The position numbers and the translations under genes were made by a program. Shown here one piece after another: positions 15,386 to 31,430 of a DNA stretch of 64,000 nt. Each line of letters starts with the position of its first letter. Position 1 is the stretch's first letter. Origin of the DNA: Oehlia diaphana (taxonomy: Eukaryota > Glomeromycota > Glomeromycetes > Glomerales > Glomeraceae); the NCBI GenBank assembly GCA_003833135.1, contig QZLH01000263.1:23265-87264 (forward strand), in the 5' to 3' direction. The notes below the pieces were generated by a model that had not been told where the DNA came from, made no database searches, and saw nothing but the letters and a program-made list of their open reading frames with translations.

Positions 15386-18300
15386 TTAAATAAGCTCAAC
15401 ACCTACAACGGAAATACCAAACATTTTTGCATATTTTTTTAATTCTTGATCTTCCGATACAAATAAAATCTCATTCATTTTCGCCACGTAAGCATAATAT
15501 AGCCAACAACTCATGAGTGGACGATACTTTTGTGGTATGACCATGATATCAAATTTTTTCTCTTTTAAATAATTGAACTCATCAGAACTTTTTGATCCTT
15601 CTTCATTATCTTTATGGTCTTTATAAATAACATCCTCGGAACTATCAATTTCTTCAATAAGATAATCCTCTGAGCAATTCCATTGTGATAACTTTTCATT
15701 TGTTCGCTGGGCACGAATGAAAAGCTCATTCTCCTTTTCGCTCTGTTGTTGCCGTTTGTGAAATTGTTGATCTAGAAAACGGATGGCTTCTCTTGCACGT
15801 ATATTTTCTTTATCATTTCCTTTTTTGATTATATCCAAATAATCAATAACTATTATGGGTAATTATCGAATTTAGTTACTCAAAAAAATTAAATGCTAAA
15901 ACAAAAAATAAAATAACGAATTTTTTTTTTACCTTCCAATGGTACAATAACAATACATTTTGCGTCCGCTATCCATTTCTTAACAGAATTTAAATGATTT
16001 AAGAAAATAGTAATATCAACTACACAGTGTTTGGGCGGTATTGCATTTGAATCCTTTGAAGCAACCAGTGAAGTTTGCTGTGACTGATGAGGTTTAATAT
16101 TCTTAACTTTATCTTCCAAATCATTCACTTGATATAGCAAATGTTGTTGTGCCATTAATTTCATAACACGCTGTCGATTTTTTTTCTATAGAATTATGTT
16201 ATAAGTAAATATATTTTCTTAACATAACTTTTTACAAAAGTCTTCAATACCTTTAAATCCTCATCAATCATTATGAATTGACTTGTAGATTCATTGTATT
16301 CTAATAAATCCAATGACTAAATAATAAAAGCGTTAAATATGTAGATAGTAATACAATTTCTTTGCATATCTTTATATACTCACCCTAGTTTCGGAAATTT
16401 TCTTACCAAAAATAATTAATCTAGCAAACCTAACCTTAAGCATGTCAACATTACCGAAAACATTAAAGTTAATATCCTGATGAACTACCCGCAGTGGAAT
16501 TATTCCCAAAAATTCGTTATCTTCTGAAATAGCACGTTTAGCTACTTCATGAAAATCATCATTTGTAGACAATAAATTAGAAAATTTTGGATGGTTTATG
16601 AAATCGACAAATGATTTGAAGAAAGCTTTCAAATTCTGAATTTCAAAACGAAAATATTATTAATAATTAATATTTATAGTATTAAATGGTATAAGCAAAA
16701 TAGTAACATACCATTAAAAACATTCTGGAAATCTTCATATTTTCTTTATCAGCTGATTTACACAACTGACTCAAAAGATCAGTCAATGTCCCCAAATATT
16801 CGCACCATAAAATAACAATAGGTAAGAATAATGTATAGTTTTTCTCTTCGTCTTCAGAGTTCAAAGAATTTATCTTCTCAAAAACCGGAATTAAAAAGCC
16901 AAATGCCAATCCAATTGTTAAAGCTTGCAAATTTCGAATTCGACTTTGCACTATAATAAAAATGAAAATTAAATAATGCATATTATAATAATTTGGAACT
17001 TCAGCCTAGGTTAATCTTACCTGAACCGTTACGCAAGTCCCAAATGGTAAATATGAGAATAAATATCACTTTTTTGAGAGTTATACTCAAATCGCGAAGA
17101 CTTGATTCGGATGATGACAATAATGACTCAAAACGATGAACAATTTTTTCAACATCATCATTTTCCATCAATTTTTCAACATTTTTTTCAAAAATATACC
17201 GATGAATAACCATGAAGTTTTTCGCAAAGTCCTTAACAGTTAAACTATGAAAAAACTTTAATTTTGTTGTCAATTTTGTCAACTTAATATATAAACTATT
17301 TCCACTTACACATCTTTAATACCATTTGGAGTTTCATTAATTTGTTGGGCAAATTTTGAATAAAAGAACTTTAGATTTTCTGAGGAAATACTAGGAGGCT
17401 GTTTTGTTGAAAGACTAAAAAATAAAGAAGTAAAATAAAGTTATCACAAAAAAAAAAAACTCTTTTATTCCAAATATTATGCATTACCTAAAACAATACC
17501 AATAAACAACATCTAATTCATTGTCACCATATGTTGCAAGAAGAGCTAATTGTGCCTGTGCCTTACCTATTAAATAAAATAAATTATTATATGATTTGCT
17601 ATAATTTATATCATATCTAGTTAAAATCCGACTATTACCGTTCTCACAATAAACCCTTGCAGCTTTAGTGTAAAACTGTCTGGAAAACTCCCAACGTTTT
17701 TCACTTGCATCGAGAAGTGTCTCACGATAACGAGCAAAGTCTCCTAAGTGGATGAGACATCGCTGAATATATTCGGCAGTAAGTTCTCTTCTGCGATATT
17801 TTGACACAGAACGTGATGCTGTGGCCGAAGGATTAACATTATTCTTGAAAATCTCTAAATAAATTAATATGATGATATAGTTTTTCAAACCAAAAAGGAA
17901 AAAACAAAAAAAAAATAAATATCAATTACCGATTCCAATCCGATCTAAATCTATATTTTCACGAATTTTTAAGTTATCGACGATTGTGTGGTAAAATCCG
18001 GTACCCAAATCCAAATATCGACATAATTCAAGATACGTGGCCTGATATTCGATTACCTTTTCAGGTTTAACCTATACGACAAATACAGATTAGACTAACA
18101 ATATTAATGTGCTTTCAAACAAAGCGAATACACTAACTTTACGCAATTTTTGCCTAAGTTCTTCCATATGACTATAAAAGACGTTTCTCCAAAGTTTTTC
18201 TTCAATATTATTTTCATTAGCGGTTTTTAGGTCAATCAAAAGAATATCTTCATAAACGTCTTTAAGGCTATATAATAGGAAATAAAAATAAATAAGAAAT

Positions 18301-18564
18301 AACATAATAAGTATGTATAAAGTAACCTTCTTTACCTATTACGCAAAAATTCTGTATCATCGTCTAAATCCGCATTATTTTCGGTGCCTTTAACTCTTTT
18401 CTTCTGTTGCTCTTGTTTCTTTAAGAATTCTCTTTCAAGTTCAGAAGCGTCACTAGAAAATTCAAAGCAAGCATAAACAATTATTCTTCAAAAAGCCCTC
18501 TAATTAAAACCCACGTTAATAATTCTTTCAGCCTTTTCCTGTCTTCGCTAACATTTGTTGTCAT
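15386..18564 (-). CDS. SMG5/EST1-family nonsense-mediated decay factor with C-terminal PIN domain
   Basis: Start MTTNVSEDRKRLKELL at 18564, stop at 15386-15388, with about a dozen short introns; roughly 750 residues. N-terminal part: KLWRNVFYSHMEELRQKLRK, LGTGFYHTIVDNL, CLIHLGDFARYRETL and FYTKAARVYCENG reproduce the 14-3-3-like/TPR signature of EST1/SMG5/SMG6 proteins (family: CLVYLGDLSRY in SMG5). A central helical region with acidic insertions follows (about 17.3-16.3 kb). The C-terminal PIN domain begins CVVDITIFLNHLNSVKKW and contains IVIVPLEVIDYLDIIKKG, ending near LFVSEDQELKKYAKMFGISV. The first Asp is kept, but the usual NEL glutamate after the second strand is replaced (IDYL), suggesting a weak or inactive nuclease, as in SMG5. 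These proteins bind phosphorylated UPF1 and promote its dephosphorylation and mRNA decay. Family secure; SMG5 rather than SMG6 is inference. Confidence 0.78.
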
Positions 18565-18816
18565 CGTAAAGGCATCGACCCATTACTATTCGGAATAAAA
18601 AAAAAATAATCCGAGAAATTTGATAATATTTTAGGAAGAAAAAAATTGATTTATATTTTCGACAATATTTCCGAAGTTGCTAGAGAGAAGGATAATAATA
18701 CATTGATCTGAAAATTATGTTATATATAAATTTTTTCCTTTTATGACTAGATTATCTAGATTAAGGTATTAGTACCAATCAGTTAGCAGTTAAGAATTCA
18801 GTTTAATTCGTGTAAA
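18565..18816. promoter_or_regulatory. Divergent promoter region SMG5-like / NDUFAF4-like
   Basis: 252 bp separate the two opposing starts. AT-rich, with an A run near 18600 and no recognised binding motif. Assigned from position only. Confidence 0.35.
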
Positions 18817-19466
18817 ATGGGAGCCCAAAGTTCCAAACGAATTTCAAGAAAATTACCACAAAATATAGTTTCAAATGTTGAATCGAGTGCATTTGAAACG
18901 CATTCAGCTAACAAAGAAACAGTAATACGAGAATTGAGAAACAAAGGTATATACAAATAAATAGTCAGTAATAATTTGTGAAAAATAAATTTATTATTCT
19001 TTAGTTACAGAAGACGATGGAAAAGATCCCCATTTATTAAAAAATTTGTTTATAATTGGTCAAGTTAATGTTCCAAAAGAGAAAGAACCATTTAAACAGG
19101 TAGAATTTGTAGAATTTTAAAATTATTTACAAATATATATAAGTACCATTTACTAATGTTTTTTTTATGGAGGTAAAGTCTGATGAGATGCTAAAAATTC
19201 TCAGAAATAGAAAAGCTGATAAAGAAATTGAGGGGGAAACCCCAAGAAATCGCATATTTGTATATGAACTAAGAGAAATGTTGGAACAAAGGAAGAAAGC
19301 TCCTAATGAATTTACAGCAGAGAAATTATCAACTCATTATAATCTAGATACATCAACTATAGAAGCCTTATTAAAGCACATAAATACATTTACATTAACC
19401 GGGGGCGTAAAATCAAGAGCAGTGTGGGTTGAGGACAGTCGATTATTTAGAAAAAATGAGAATTAA
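18817..19466 (+). CDS. NDUFAF4: NDUFAF4-like mitochondrial complex I assembly factor
   Basis: Three exons (18817-18946, 19005-19099, 19173-19466) give 172 residues, close to human NDUFAF4 (175). The N-terminus MGAQSSKR is a good N-myristoylation signal (Gly2, Ser6), as in the human protein, which is myristoylated. Residues about 53-75 (DPHLLKNLFIIGQVNVP) and the C-terminal block RIFVYELREMLEQRKKAPNE, followed by FTAEKLSTHYNLDTSTIEAL, align with the family's KISIVEALTLLNNHK and WTAEKIMQEYQLEQKDVNSL. It acts with NDUFAF3 at the inner membrane in building the Q module of complex I. A complex I subunit gene (NDUFA8) lies about 14 kb away in the window. Confidence 0.8.
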
Positions 19467-19622
19467 AGAACGGACAAGATCTCATCACGCCAAAGTTCGC
19501 AAGTTACACGTAATTTCCAAAATTGTGTGAAATATAAAATAACAATAATGATTGATATATTTTATTTTGAGGTTTTTTTTTATACATATAATTTATATTG
19601 AATATAATGTTTGTGTAAATCA

Positions 19623-20372
19623 TTAAGTTTTAAATATCCATGATTTGATCCTTGCAATAAATCCAACTGATTCTTTTGGTATTTGTCTTGGTTGTGGTTG
19701 TTCTTTTGTCGTCTTTGATGTTGCCGTCTTTGCAGTATCCGCTGCCATCACCTTTGATTCTGCTTGCTTAAAAGTTGCCTTTTCAGGAGATGATGTTGTC
19801 TCTTTCGATTTTTCAATAATATCTGCTTTATGTGTCAAAGTAGTAGCCTGACTTGGAATTTTTAGAGTTGAATTTTGAGAAACATTAAATTCTGAAACCT
19901 TATCAGTATTAGCCCAATTCATAAATTTTTGTATAGTTTGAGAGTCTAAAGTAATTCCTGCCCTGTTAAGTAGTGTATTAATATTCGTAATTTTTGCATT
20001 TATTTCTTTGTCTGAAGCAAGTTTAGCCATTTGTAACATAGAAGGCATTTGACCTCTACTTAAATCTACTCCTTTTCCTTGAAGGAGCTGAGAAAATTCT
20101 TGAATAGATACAAGGATTTCTGGGTCTGAACGAATCTTTGTAACCAAAGGATCATTGGGGTCAATTTTCATATTATTATCTAAAGGTGTATTCATAAATT
20201 TTCCTGACGTGACATGATATTGGCGTTGTAAACAAGTTGGTGAAGTAGGTGAAATTGGCGATAATGTAGTATTTTTCAAACTGGGAACAACATATTTTAA
20301 TTTGATATAAACATTGTAACAACAATATGGATAAATATAACGACCTTTTCGAGGAAAAAATCGTATAAACAT
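19623..20372 (-). CDS. Uncharacterised protein with mitochondrial-type N-terminus
   Basis: Single open frame, stop at 19623-19625. The frame is open up to 20456, but the Met at 20372 gives a basic, Tyr/aromatic-rich start (MFIRFFPRKGRYIYPY) resembling a mitochondrial presequence or membrane anchor, so I prefer it (249 residues; 277 from 20456). A Pro/Ser/Thr linker follows, then a helical middle (DPNDPLVTKIRSDPEILVSI, then EFSQLLQGKGVDL, MLQMAKLASDKEINAKI and LLNRAGITLD) that looks like a compact folded domain, then a Lys/Thr/Ala-rich disordered tail. It ends with an amphipathic FIARIKSWIFKT. I do not recognise the family. It lies 85-170 bp downstream of the PFK-2 gene on the same strand and is convergent with NDUFAF4, 156 bp apart. 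Confidence 0.6.
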   Translation of the reverse strand: MFIRFFPRKGRYIYPYCCYNVYIKLKYVVPSLKNTTLSPISPTSPTCLQRQYHVTSGKFMNTPLDNNMKIDPNDPLVTKIRSDPEILVSIQEFSQLLQGKGVDLSRGQMPSMLQMAKLASDKEINAKITNINTLLNRAGITLDSQTIQKFMNWANTDKVSEFNVSQNSTLKIPSQATTLTHKADIIEKSKETTSSPEKATFKQAESKVMAADTAKTATSKTTKEQPQPRQIPKESVGFIARIKSWIFKT

Positions 20373-20540
20373 GATAAAAAAATTTAGATTTGCATCTAAT
20401 GAACAGAAAACTACTTTATGATATTGTATGTGATGCCATGATTTATCATCAAACACGTGACGTTAAGTCATTACTCTATTTGGAAAAACTGATCTTGCTC
20501 ATCGTCATATTTCCACTTTGTTAATTCGGATCCTACACAA

Positions 20541-23010
<2,470 letters not shown>

Positions 23011-23369
23011 TTGTCGCGTGAATTCAAAAATTTATATCGTAGTCTCAAATTATATTCTCTTGTAAAATCCTTCTGATTTTATATATCACGCGTTAAAACA
23101 ACTAAGTGTGGCACTCACTCCATTGTGGCTTAATGCTAATAATAGTATTTTCAACTTCTAATGCAGATAGTAGTTTGATTTGTTAAGTCACATGATTACA
23201 TAATGAAACAAAAAAAGAGCATCCCTGCAACTAACGCTAATATTGTCTTTATATATTTTTTGGAGATAACAGTAACAGAAAATAGTGGTTCTAAAGGTCC
23301 AGAAATCTGTTTAGAAAATAATAAATTTATTATAGTGACATTGGAATTAACAATCGTTTCCTAAAAAAA
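23011..23369. promoter_or_regulatory. Divergent promoter region PFK-2 / THO1
   Basis: 359 bp between opposing starts. It contains a CACGCG sequence near 23089 and AT-rich DNA, but nothing I can assign as a specific operator. Function inferred from position. Confidence 0.35.
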
Positions 23370-24837
23370 ATGTCTACGTCATATCGCCAACTTAAGGTTC
23401 AGGAACTTAAAGATTTATTAGCAAAGAAAGGTCTACCGGTTTCCGGTAAAAAAGAAGAGTTGGTTGCTAGACTTATAGCAGCTGAAGATAAGAAACCTGT
23501 AGAAACAATAAGTCAGACTTCTAAAAATAATAGCAATACTAACCCTACTCATAAAAGTAGTATTGAAAATATCATTAATAAAGATCCAGTCGAGCAAAAT
23601 AATGATTTGTTTGACAAAGAACTTAACTTAATGTCAACAACGGATATTACAACTGGAATTGATAATGACTTTGATTGGGAAAACCTAACTACAGAGTAAG
23701 TAAATTTCAGAATAATTCCATATTTATTTAATAATTTCTTAGTTAATTTTTTCTTATTTGTCATTAGCATTACTTTGCAAAAAGATGGAGAGTTTGATAC
23801 TCTCATCTCCCCAATTTCACCCTCACTCTCAGTAACTTCAATCAAAGAATTATCACCCGAAAAAGTAAAGACAGAGATCGACGCAACCAAAGGGTCCAAT
23901 GATGTTGCTAATGTTGAAGCAAAACAGTCAGTTGAAACAAAGAATCCTTCATCCAATGAGACTAAAACTTTTAAAACAGTATCGTCCTCATCGAATTCTG
24001 ATAGTATTGTAAAACCATCAGGCTTTAAGTGCAAAAAAATCGTTTTTGACAATCTTCCTACGGCAGCAGCACAAATAACCCAAGTTCCCAGTAAAAATCA
24101 AACTGATTTGGCTTCAGAATTAGAACGACGAAAGAAACGTGCTGAACGGTTTGGAGTAAAATTATCTGATGCTGATAAAAAATTACAGAGAGCAGCGCGA
24201 TTTGGTACGACCGTTTCTAATCCATTGGACGCTCCTCTTACAGGTATTTATTGATTTTTGTTTTGGTCATTATTTAATAAATATTACTAATTATATTTGT
24301 TAAATCTGTATTAGCACCGAGAATTCCAAACCGAAAATCAGTGAGTTATATGAACCAAATATCCAAATATTTATAAATTAATTAACATAATAATATTCTT
24401 TTTTTTTAAAAAAAAAAAATTTAGTCTATTGTCGAAGATGATGAAAAATTAAAAAAACGTGCAGAAAGATTTGGACTTGATAAATCCAATACATCAGCCG
24501 AGGATGAGAAGAAAAGAAAACGAGCAGAGAGGTTTGGTTTGGTAAGTTAATAAAATTTTAGTTCGAAAGATTGTCATTTTACTTCATTAATTAAATGTTC
24601 ATTCTTTTCTAGAATGCGTCATCAAATTCTGCTTCTATAGACAATCCATCGTCAACAACATCATCAAATTCCGAAACTAACGAAGAAGAAAAAAAGAAAA
24701 GAAGAGCCGAACGCTTTTCTATTAATGATGTGAATATTGGTTTTCTATTACTAATTGTGTTCTTACAATTTAAATATTAATTTATTAAAATTTTTCAGAC
24801 GAACGGAGAATCACCGAATAAGAAAGTGAAGACTTAA
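23370..24837 (+). CDS. THO1: SAP-domain mRNP protein Tho1/SARNP (CIP29)
   Basis: Six exons (23370-23695, 23768-24243, 24315-24340, 24425-24541, 24613-24729, 24799-24837) give 366 residues. Residues about 5-40 are a SAP domain (YRQLKVQELKDLLAKKGL, then PVSGKKEELVARLI), a DNA/RNA-binding helix pair. After a Ser/Thr-rich acidic linker the C-terminal half carries five copies of a basic RAERFG motif (RKKRAERFGVKL, LQRAARFGTTV, LKKRAERFGLDK, RKRAERFGLNA, RRAERFSIND), the signature of Tho1/SARNP, and ends KKVKT. These proteins bind the helicase Sub2/UAP56 of TREX in nuclear mRNP assembly and export. Motif copies are spread over different exons, suggesting exon-level duplication. Longer than yeast Tho1 because of the linker. 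Confidence 0.9.
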
Positions 24838-25242
24838 TAAAAGATTCGATTAACAGGATTAAATCGGGTAATGTTTAATTGTTTGTTTAAAAGGATATAT
24901 TAACTTCTTTTTTCTATATATACATATATATATATGTATAGGTTTGTCCAGATTTAAATTGCAGTGTATTTTATCGTTAGTTTAATCGCAGTTTTTTCAC
25001 TCCCCTTTTTTTTAATGCTATATTTTGCAATTGCCCGATTGTTGGCGATATTGGGCAAAATATTTTTATCTGGTTTGTCTACATTATAGGGGAATACAAA
25101 ATTAAATATGGCTTTTAAATATACATTTTTTTCTTTGCTGCTTAATAAATTTTTTTTATAATTATGAGTTGATAATGGGATGTTATAGAGATGGAGATCA
25201 TTGCTTATTATACAGAAATCATAAAGTTTTTAATTTATTAAA
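24838..25242. other. 3' UTR region between convergent THO1 and RPT4
   Basis: AT-rich with a short TATATA run near 24920-24940. No gene seen; most of it is probably transcribed as 3' UTR of one or both genes. Confidence 0.6.
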
Positions 25243-26987
<1,745 letters not shown>

Positions 26988-27397
26988 TGCAGACTACGGA
27001 AAATGCTAGAAAATCAAATAAATCAAAAAACGAGCAGTGAAACAAAAAAACTCGAAAATTTTTTTTTATCAAAAAAAACTGGTTTCACAATGATGTGTTG
27101 CCGCTGACGCAACTTCGTGAATGATTGGCTATTGCCAACTTAATTTGGACAAGTTTATTCTGTAATGCAAATCAAAAATTTAAACTAGTAAACATTGAAT
27201 CTAAAAGCATTAAAACGTTCCTTTTAATTAAAGATTTGAAGTTATCATTAAAAATCTATTTATTAAATATATGCCCTTGCCACGGCTTATTTGCCAACTC
27301 TTTCCCTAGTTCCTTCGATTATCAACGTATACGTTATTTTTGTGGCAATCGGAGGGCCAAAGATCACCAAAGTATCACTCACATTTCACCTTCCATC
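26988..27397. promoter_or_regulatory. Divergent promoter region RPT4 / ArfGAP
   Basis: 410 bp between opposing starts. A CCAAT-type element in reverse (ATTGGC) lies at about 27123-27128. The window shows no sequence I can identify as the yeast proteasome control element. An open frame at 27125-27496 crosses the ArfGAP start in another frame and looks spurious. Confidence 0.4.
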
Positions 27398-30300
27398 ATG
27401 GGTAATGTAAGTTCTTCCCTGGACGAACATCCAACCTTATACGTGAGGAATTCAAACCGATGTGAGTGGTTTAGTCGCTTATTGCTTTATTACTAAAGTA
27501 AAATGGATACATGACTGGCTTCTATTTAAATAAGACAATTGACGTTTTTGCTTATCTTGCGTCAATGACTTCTAAAGTTCACGTTACAGAAATCGCAGTA
27601 TCAAATTCCGCCCATGACCCATACATAACATTTCCTATCACACAAAATGGTATTACCGCCGTCCCAAACACCTTAGATCTCTTAGAATTCATTCAAGACC
27701 CTAACGTTCAAACAATAAATACAAATAAATTTTTACTTAAACTGACAAAAGATAAAAAGCTAAAGTTAAAATTTAAATTTAATATTGGAGAGACCGATGG
27801 AAATAAAGCTGATGTTAGAGGCCTCACATTTATTAATGTTGCCAGCGAAAAAGAATTAGCAAGGATATTAACAGTCGAGTTCAACGATGATCCTAATGTA
27901 AGCAGAGTCAATCAGAGATATTTTAATAGATTGATTAATTATTTAATGACCAGCTAATATACTTACTTATTTCATATTTCTCTTAAAGCTTCACAAACAT
28001 CCCAATGTCACGCTCATAGGAAATTATGAATCAGACGGAATGATAAAGTTAGAGAAAGAGTGGACATGGGAGTGGTTACCACCACATAATACGGATGAGA
28101 TTCATCGTGGTTGGAGAAACCATTGTTGCGTAAGTTTAAGTTTATTAATTGTTTTGACGAATAAATAAATAGATCATACTAAAAAATAATTCCCTTTAGT
28201 TTGCCGAATATGATGCAAATGACAATAATTTTACTTTATTGGCATCTTTTACATTTTGGGTCGCAGGTGTGTAGATCATTTAGATCAGTTTCAAGGAATA
28301 ATATACTCTTTTATTTGATACTTTTAAACGAAATTTTTTTATAGATATACCGAGAATGCTTAGTCATCGAGCTTCAAAGAGTTCAGAATCAGTTGACGGT
28401 ATACCATTTTTTTCAGGAACGTCATCCCTATTGCCATCGTCTCAATCTACACCATGGTCTTTTCGTAGCGTCAGACCTTCAAGCCCTGATAATGTATATC
28501 TTCCAGTACCGGGTATGTCTTCATACACGTCAGGAACGGCATCATCCGTTTCTAGTGGAGGTCGTCGTTCTTCAGATGACTTAATGTATCAACATGAACC
28601 TGAAGATGGACCATTGTTTCGTGCAACTCTGACTGCATATGAAAAGAAAACAGGTTCATTAAAACACCATATTAAGCGTGTTTTAAAAGCAGCATCTGGT
28701 TCTCAAGAAATGCTTTTGGAATGTCATAAAACTGAAGATATTTTTTTATCTACCTTAAAGGCTGCGGCTGCCGCGCATCCCCAAGCATTTCAACCTGTGT
28801 TAGACAGTTATCTTGAAGAAGCATCAAAAAAGATTGCAACTTCCAAATTAAACCTTGCGAATCAAATGTCTGTACTTTTAATTGAGCCCCTTCGTAAGCT
28901 ATACGAGAATGACATCAAAGTTGCAGATAGTAAAAAGAAAGAATTTGAGGATGAATCCCGTGATTATTATCAGTTCCTTTCCAAGTATTTGTCTTTAAAA
29001 GTTGACTCTGCAAAAGAAAAAAAGAAATTAGAATCAGATACTAAATATCAAAGCAAGCGTAAAACTTTTGAATTGAAAAGGTTTGATTATTATGCATTTA
29101 TGCAGGACTTACATGGAGGACGAAAAGATCAAGAAATTCTTTATCATTTAACGAACTTTGCTGAAAAACAATTTGCATTCTTTCAACAAACCGCTCTTAA
29201 TATTCAAAGCTTAAAACCAGGATTGGATAAATTGGCTGTAGATGTTGACGAAGCGACAAAAGAAATTCATTTAATGAGAAAAGAAAGAGAAGAAAGGCGT
29301 AGGACACTCGAAACTCGCACTACAACGGTAAATCCATTTACAAGTGAAAATTTTGGTGACATAGATTCAAATATTGGTAATAGTAGCAATACGAGTGATA
29401 ATACGAGCGATAATGCAGAGAATACAGCTGCTAGTCCAGTTGGTTCTCCAAATATACCGCAAAATAAGTTCAAAGGAATTCGTGACTTAGAGCAGCATGA
29501 TTCAGAATCTGCGTCAAATGCAGGTAGAAAGAAGGAGGGATTTTTGTTTGCTACATCACGAGTAACACATCACGGGACCGTTGACCCAATCTCGAAGACA
29601 AGTTGGCATAAGTAAGCAAGTTCTTTTTTTTTTTTTTATTCAATTTTTTTTTTTAATAAAATTTTCATTTAAATAAATATAGATATTGGTGTGTTTTGGC
29701 AGGTGGACAACTTTGTGAATATAGTAATTGGAAAAAACAATTTGCAACGCATAATGAACCAATAAATTTACGTTTCGCTACGGTGAGAGAAGCTAGAGGA
29801 ACCGAAAGGCGGTTTTGTTTTGAGGTAGTTACACCCCAATATAGACGTATATATCAGGCAACTTCAGCTGAAGATATGTCTTCTTGGATGACGGTTATCT
29901 CTAATGCAATTGAAAGTCTTCTTAATGGAACAAGTAGTTGTCGTAATTTGGATCAAGTAATGACACAAGATTCAAATGGAACCGGAGCTGGCAAGTTATT
30001 TGCAAAGAAACCGATACAGAGAAGAGGAACATTACCTAGTTTGTCAGATAGAAGAAAAGTTGATATGAAAAAGGGTCAAATATCATCTGTATCTGAAGAA
30101 GCATCTAAAAACAATAAATTAGAGGTTAATGAAAATGAAAAGCCTGTTAAAATTCTTGAAAGTGTTAAAGGTGCAGATGTATCTAATTTAAGTTGTGCAG
30201 ACTGTGGAGCTCGCAAGACAGAATGGTGTTCTATTAATTTAGGAATTATATTATGTATAGGTAGATATAATTTTTTTTAATTAATAACACTATTCGTTAT

Positions 30301-31430
30301 ATACTCTAACACGAAATATTTTTTATATATTCATAGAGTGCTCAGGAATTCATCGTAGCTTGGGAACACATATATCTAAAATAAGGTCACTAACCTTAGA
30401 TACGAATTCATATACGCCTGATCTTATTAATTTAATTAAATCTATTGGTAATGCTCGATCTAATGCAATTTGGGAAGCAACACTTGAGCAGCGGCAAACG
30501 GGTCAACAAAATGGTACACTGGCAATTCCGCCTCCAAAAATTGAAGAACCTCCCCCCGTACCGCCAAAAAATGATGATGCAACCACACCTGTAACAGATT
30601 CTGATTGGGAAGATCTTATTAACATGATTTCACCGTCAAATCGCGGTTCGTCATTGTCACCATCACCATCACCATCACCTACTCCTTCGTTGACATCTAT
30701 GCCCGCGCCACCAGTTAAAAAGTATAAAGGGATGACAAAGCCAAATAGTTCCGACTCTCGTGATACCAAACAAAAATTTATTACTGCCAAATACGTTGAT
30801 AGGGCTTTTGTTGACTTTTCACTTGTTGATGACGATAAAAGTGCTACAGATATTCTTTTTGATGCAGTGAAATCTAATGATTTGTCTTTGGCGATGCAAG
30901 CTATCGCGTTGAAGGCAGATGTGAATGCAGCTCGCAGATTTGAAGTAGCTGATGATCATGGATTGAAAACCCCATTATTATTAGCATTACTCCACATTGA
31001 TCCTGCAAAGGTGACCAACGACGAAGGAAAGTTATTATTTCCAATGGCAGAATTATTATTACAAAATGGAGCATATGTAGAAAATGTTTTATTTGATAAT
31101 TTAGAAGATATGCTTGGTGTAACAACAACAACGCCCACAGTTCGAAATTCACCAAAAAGTGTTGGGGCTTGGGCAGCTGAAATTGTTAGTGATATGAAAA
31201 AATCGGGGAAAACTGTGTTTGATGTAGTTCAAGCTAGCGGAAATAATGCAGCTATAAGATATCTTACACCGAAAGTCCTTGCAAGAGGAACTCCACCCAA
31301 TGTTGGAGCCTCATCTTCTGTAACTACAACAAGTACAGGTGGTTTAGTTGGCGGTGCTGTTGTAGAAAAGAAACATTCATCCAACTTAGGTCGATCTTTA
31401 TCAATAACAGTTAAAAATGTTATCTCATGA
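27398..31430 (+). CDS. BAR-PH-ArfGAP-ankyrin protein (ACAP/Centaurin-beta type Arf GTPase-activating protein)
   Basis: Seven exons (27398-27461, 27578-27897, 27989-28129, 28200-28266, 28345-29611, 29683-30260, 30337-31430) join in phase to 1176 residues. The N-terminus MGNVSSSLDE fits N-myristoylation. Then come a beta-rich domain (residues about 20-190; FHVTEIAVSN, GNYESDGMIKLEKEWTWEWL) and a Ser-rich linker. A BAR domain follows (about 290-520; YEKKTGSLKHHIKRVLKAAS, KYLSLKVDSAKEKKKLESD), then PH (about 610-710; SKTSWHKYWCVLAGGQL ... MSSWMTVISNAIE). The ArfGAP zinc finger starts SCADCGARKTEWCSINLG and has CX2C-X16-CX2C spacing and the arginine finger GIHRSLGTH. A Pro-rich linker and degenerate ankyrin repeats (DDHGLKTPLLLALL) end the protein. 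It should curve endosomal or plasma membranes and switch off Arf GTPases. All zinc ligands and the catalytic Arg are present. Confidence 0.92.

Noticed and set aside
27125..27496. Plus-strand open frame of 123 codons across the RPT4/ArfGAP spacer
   Set aside because: It overlaps the ArfGAP first exon in another frame, has no domain, and the ArfGAP start at 27398 explains the region.
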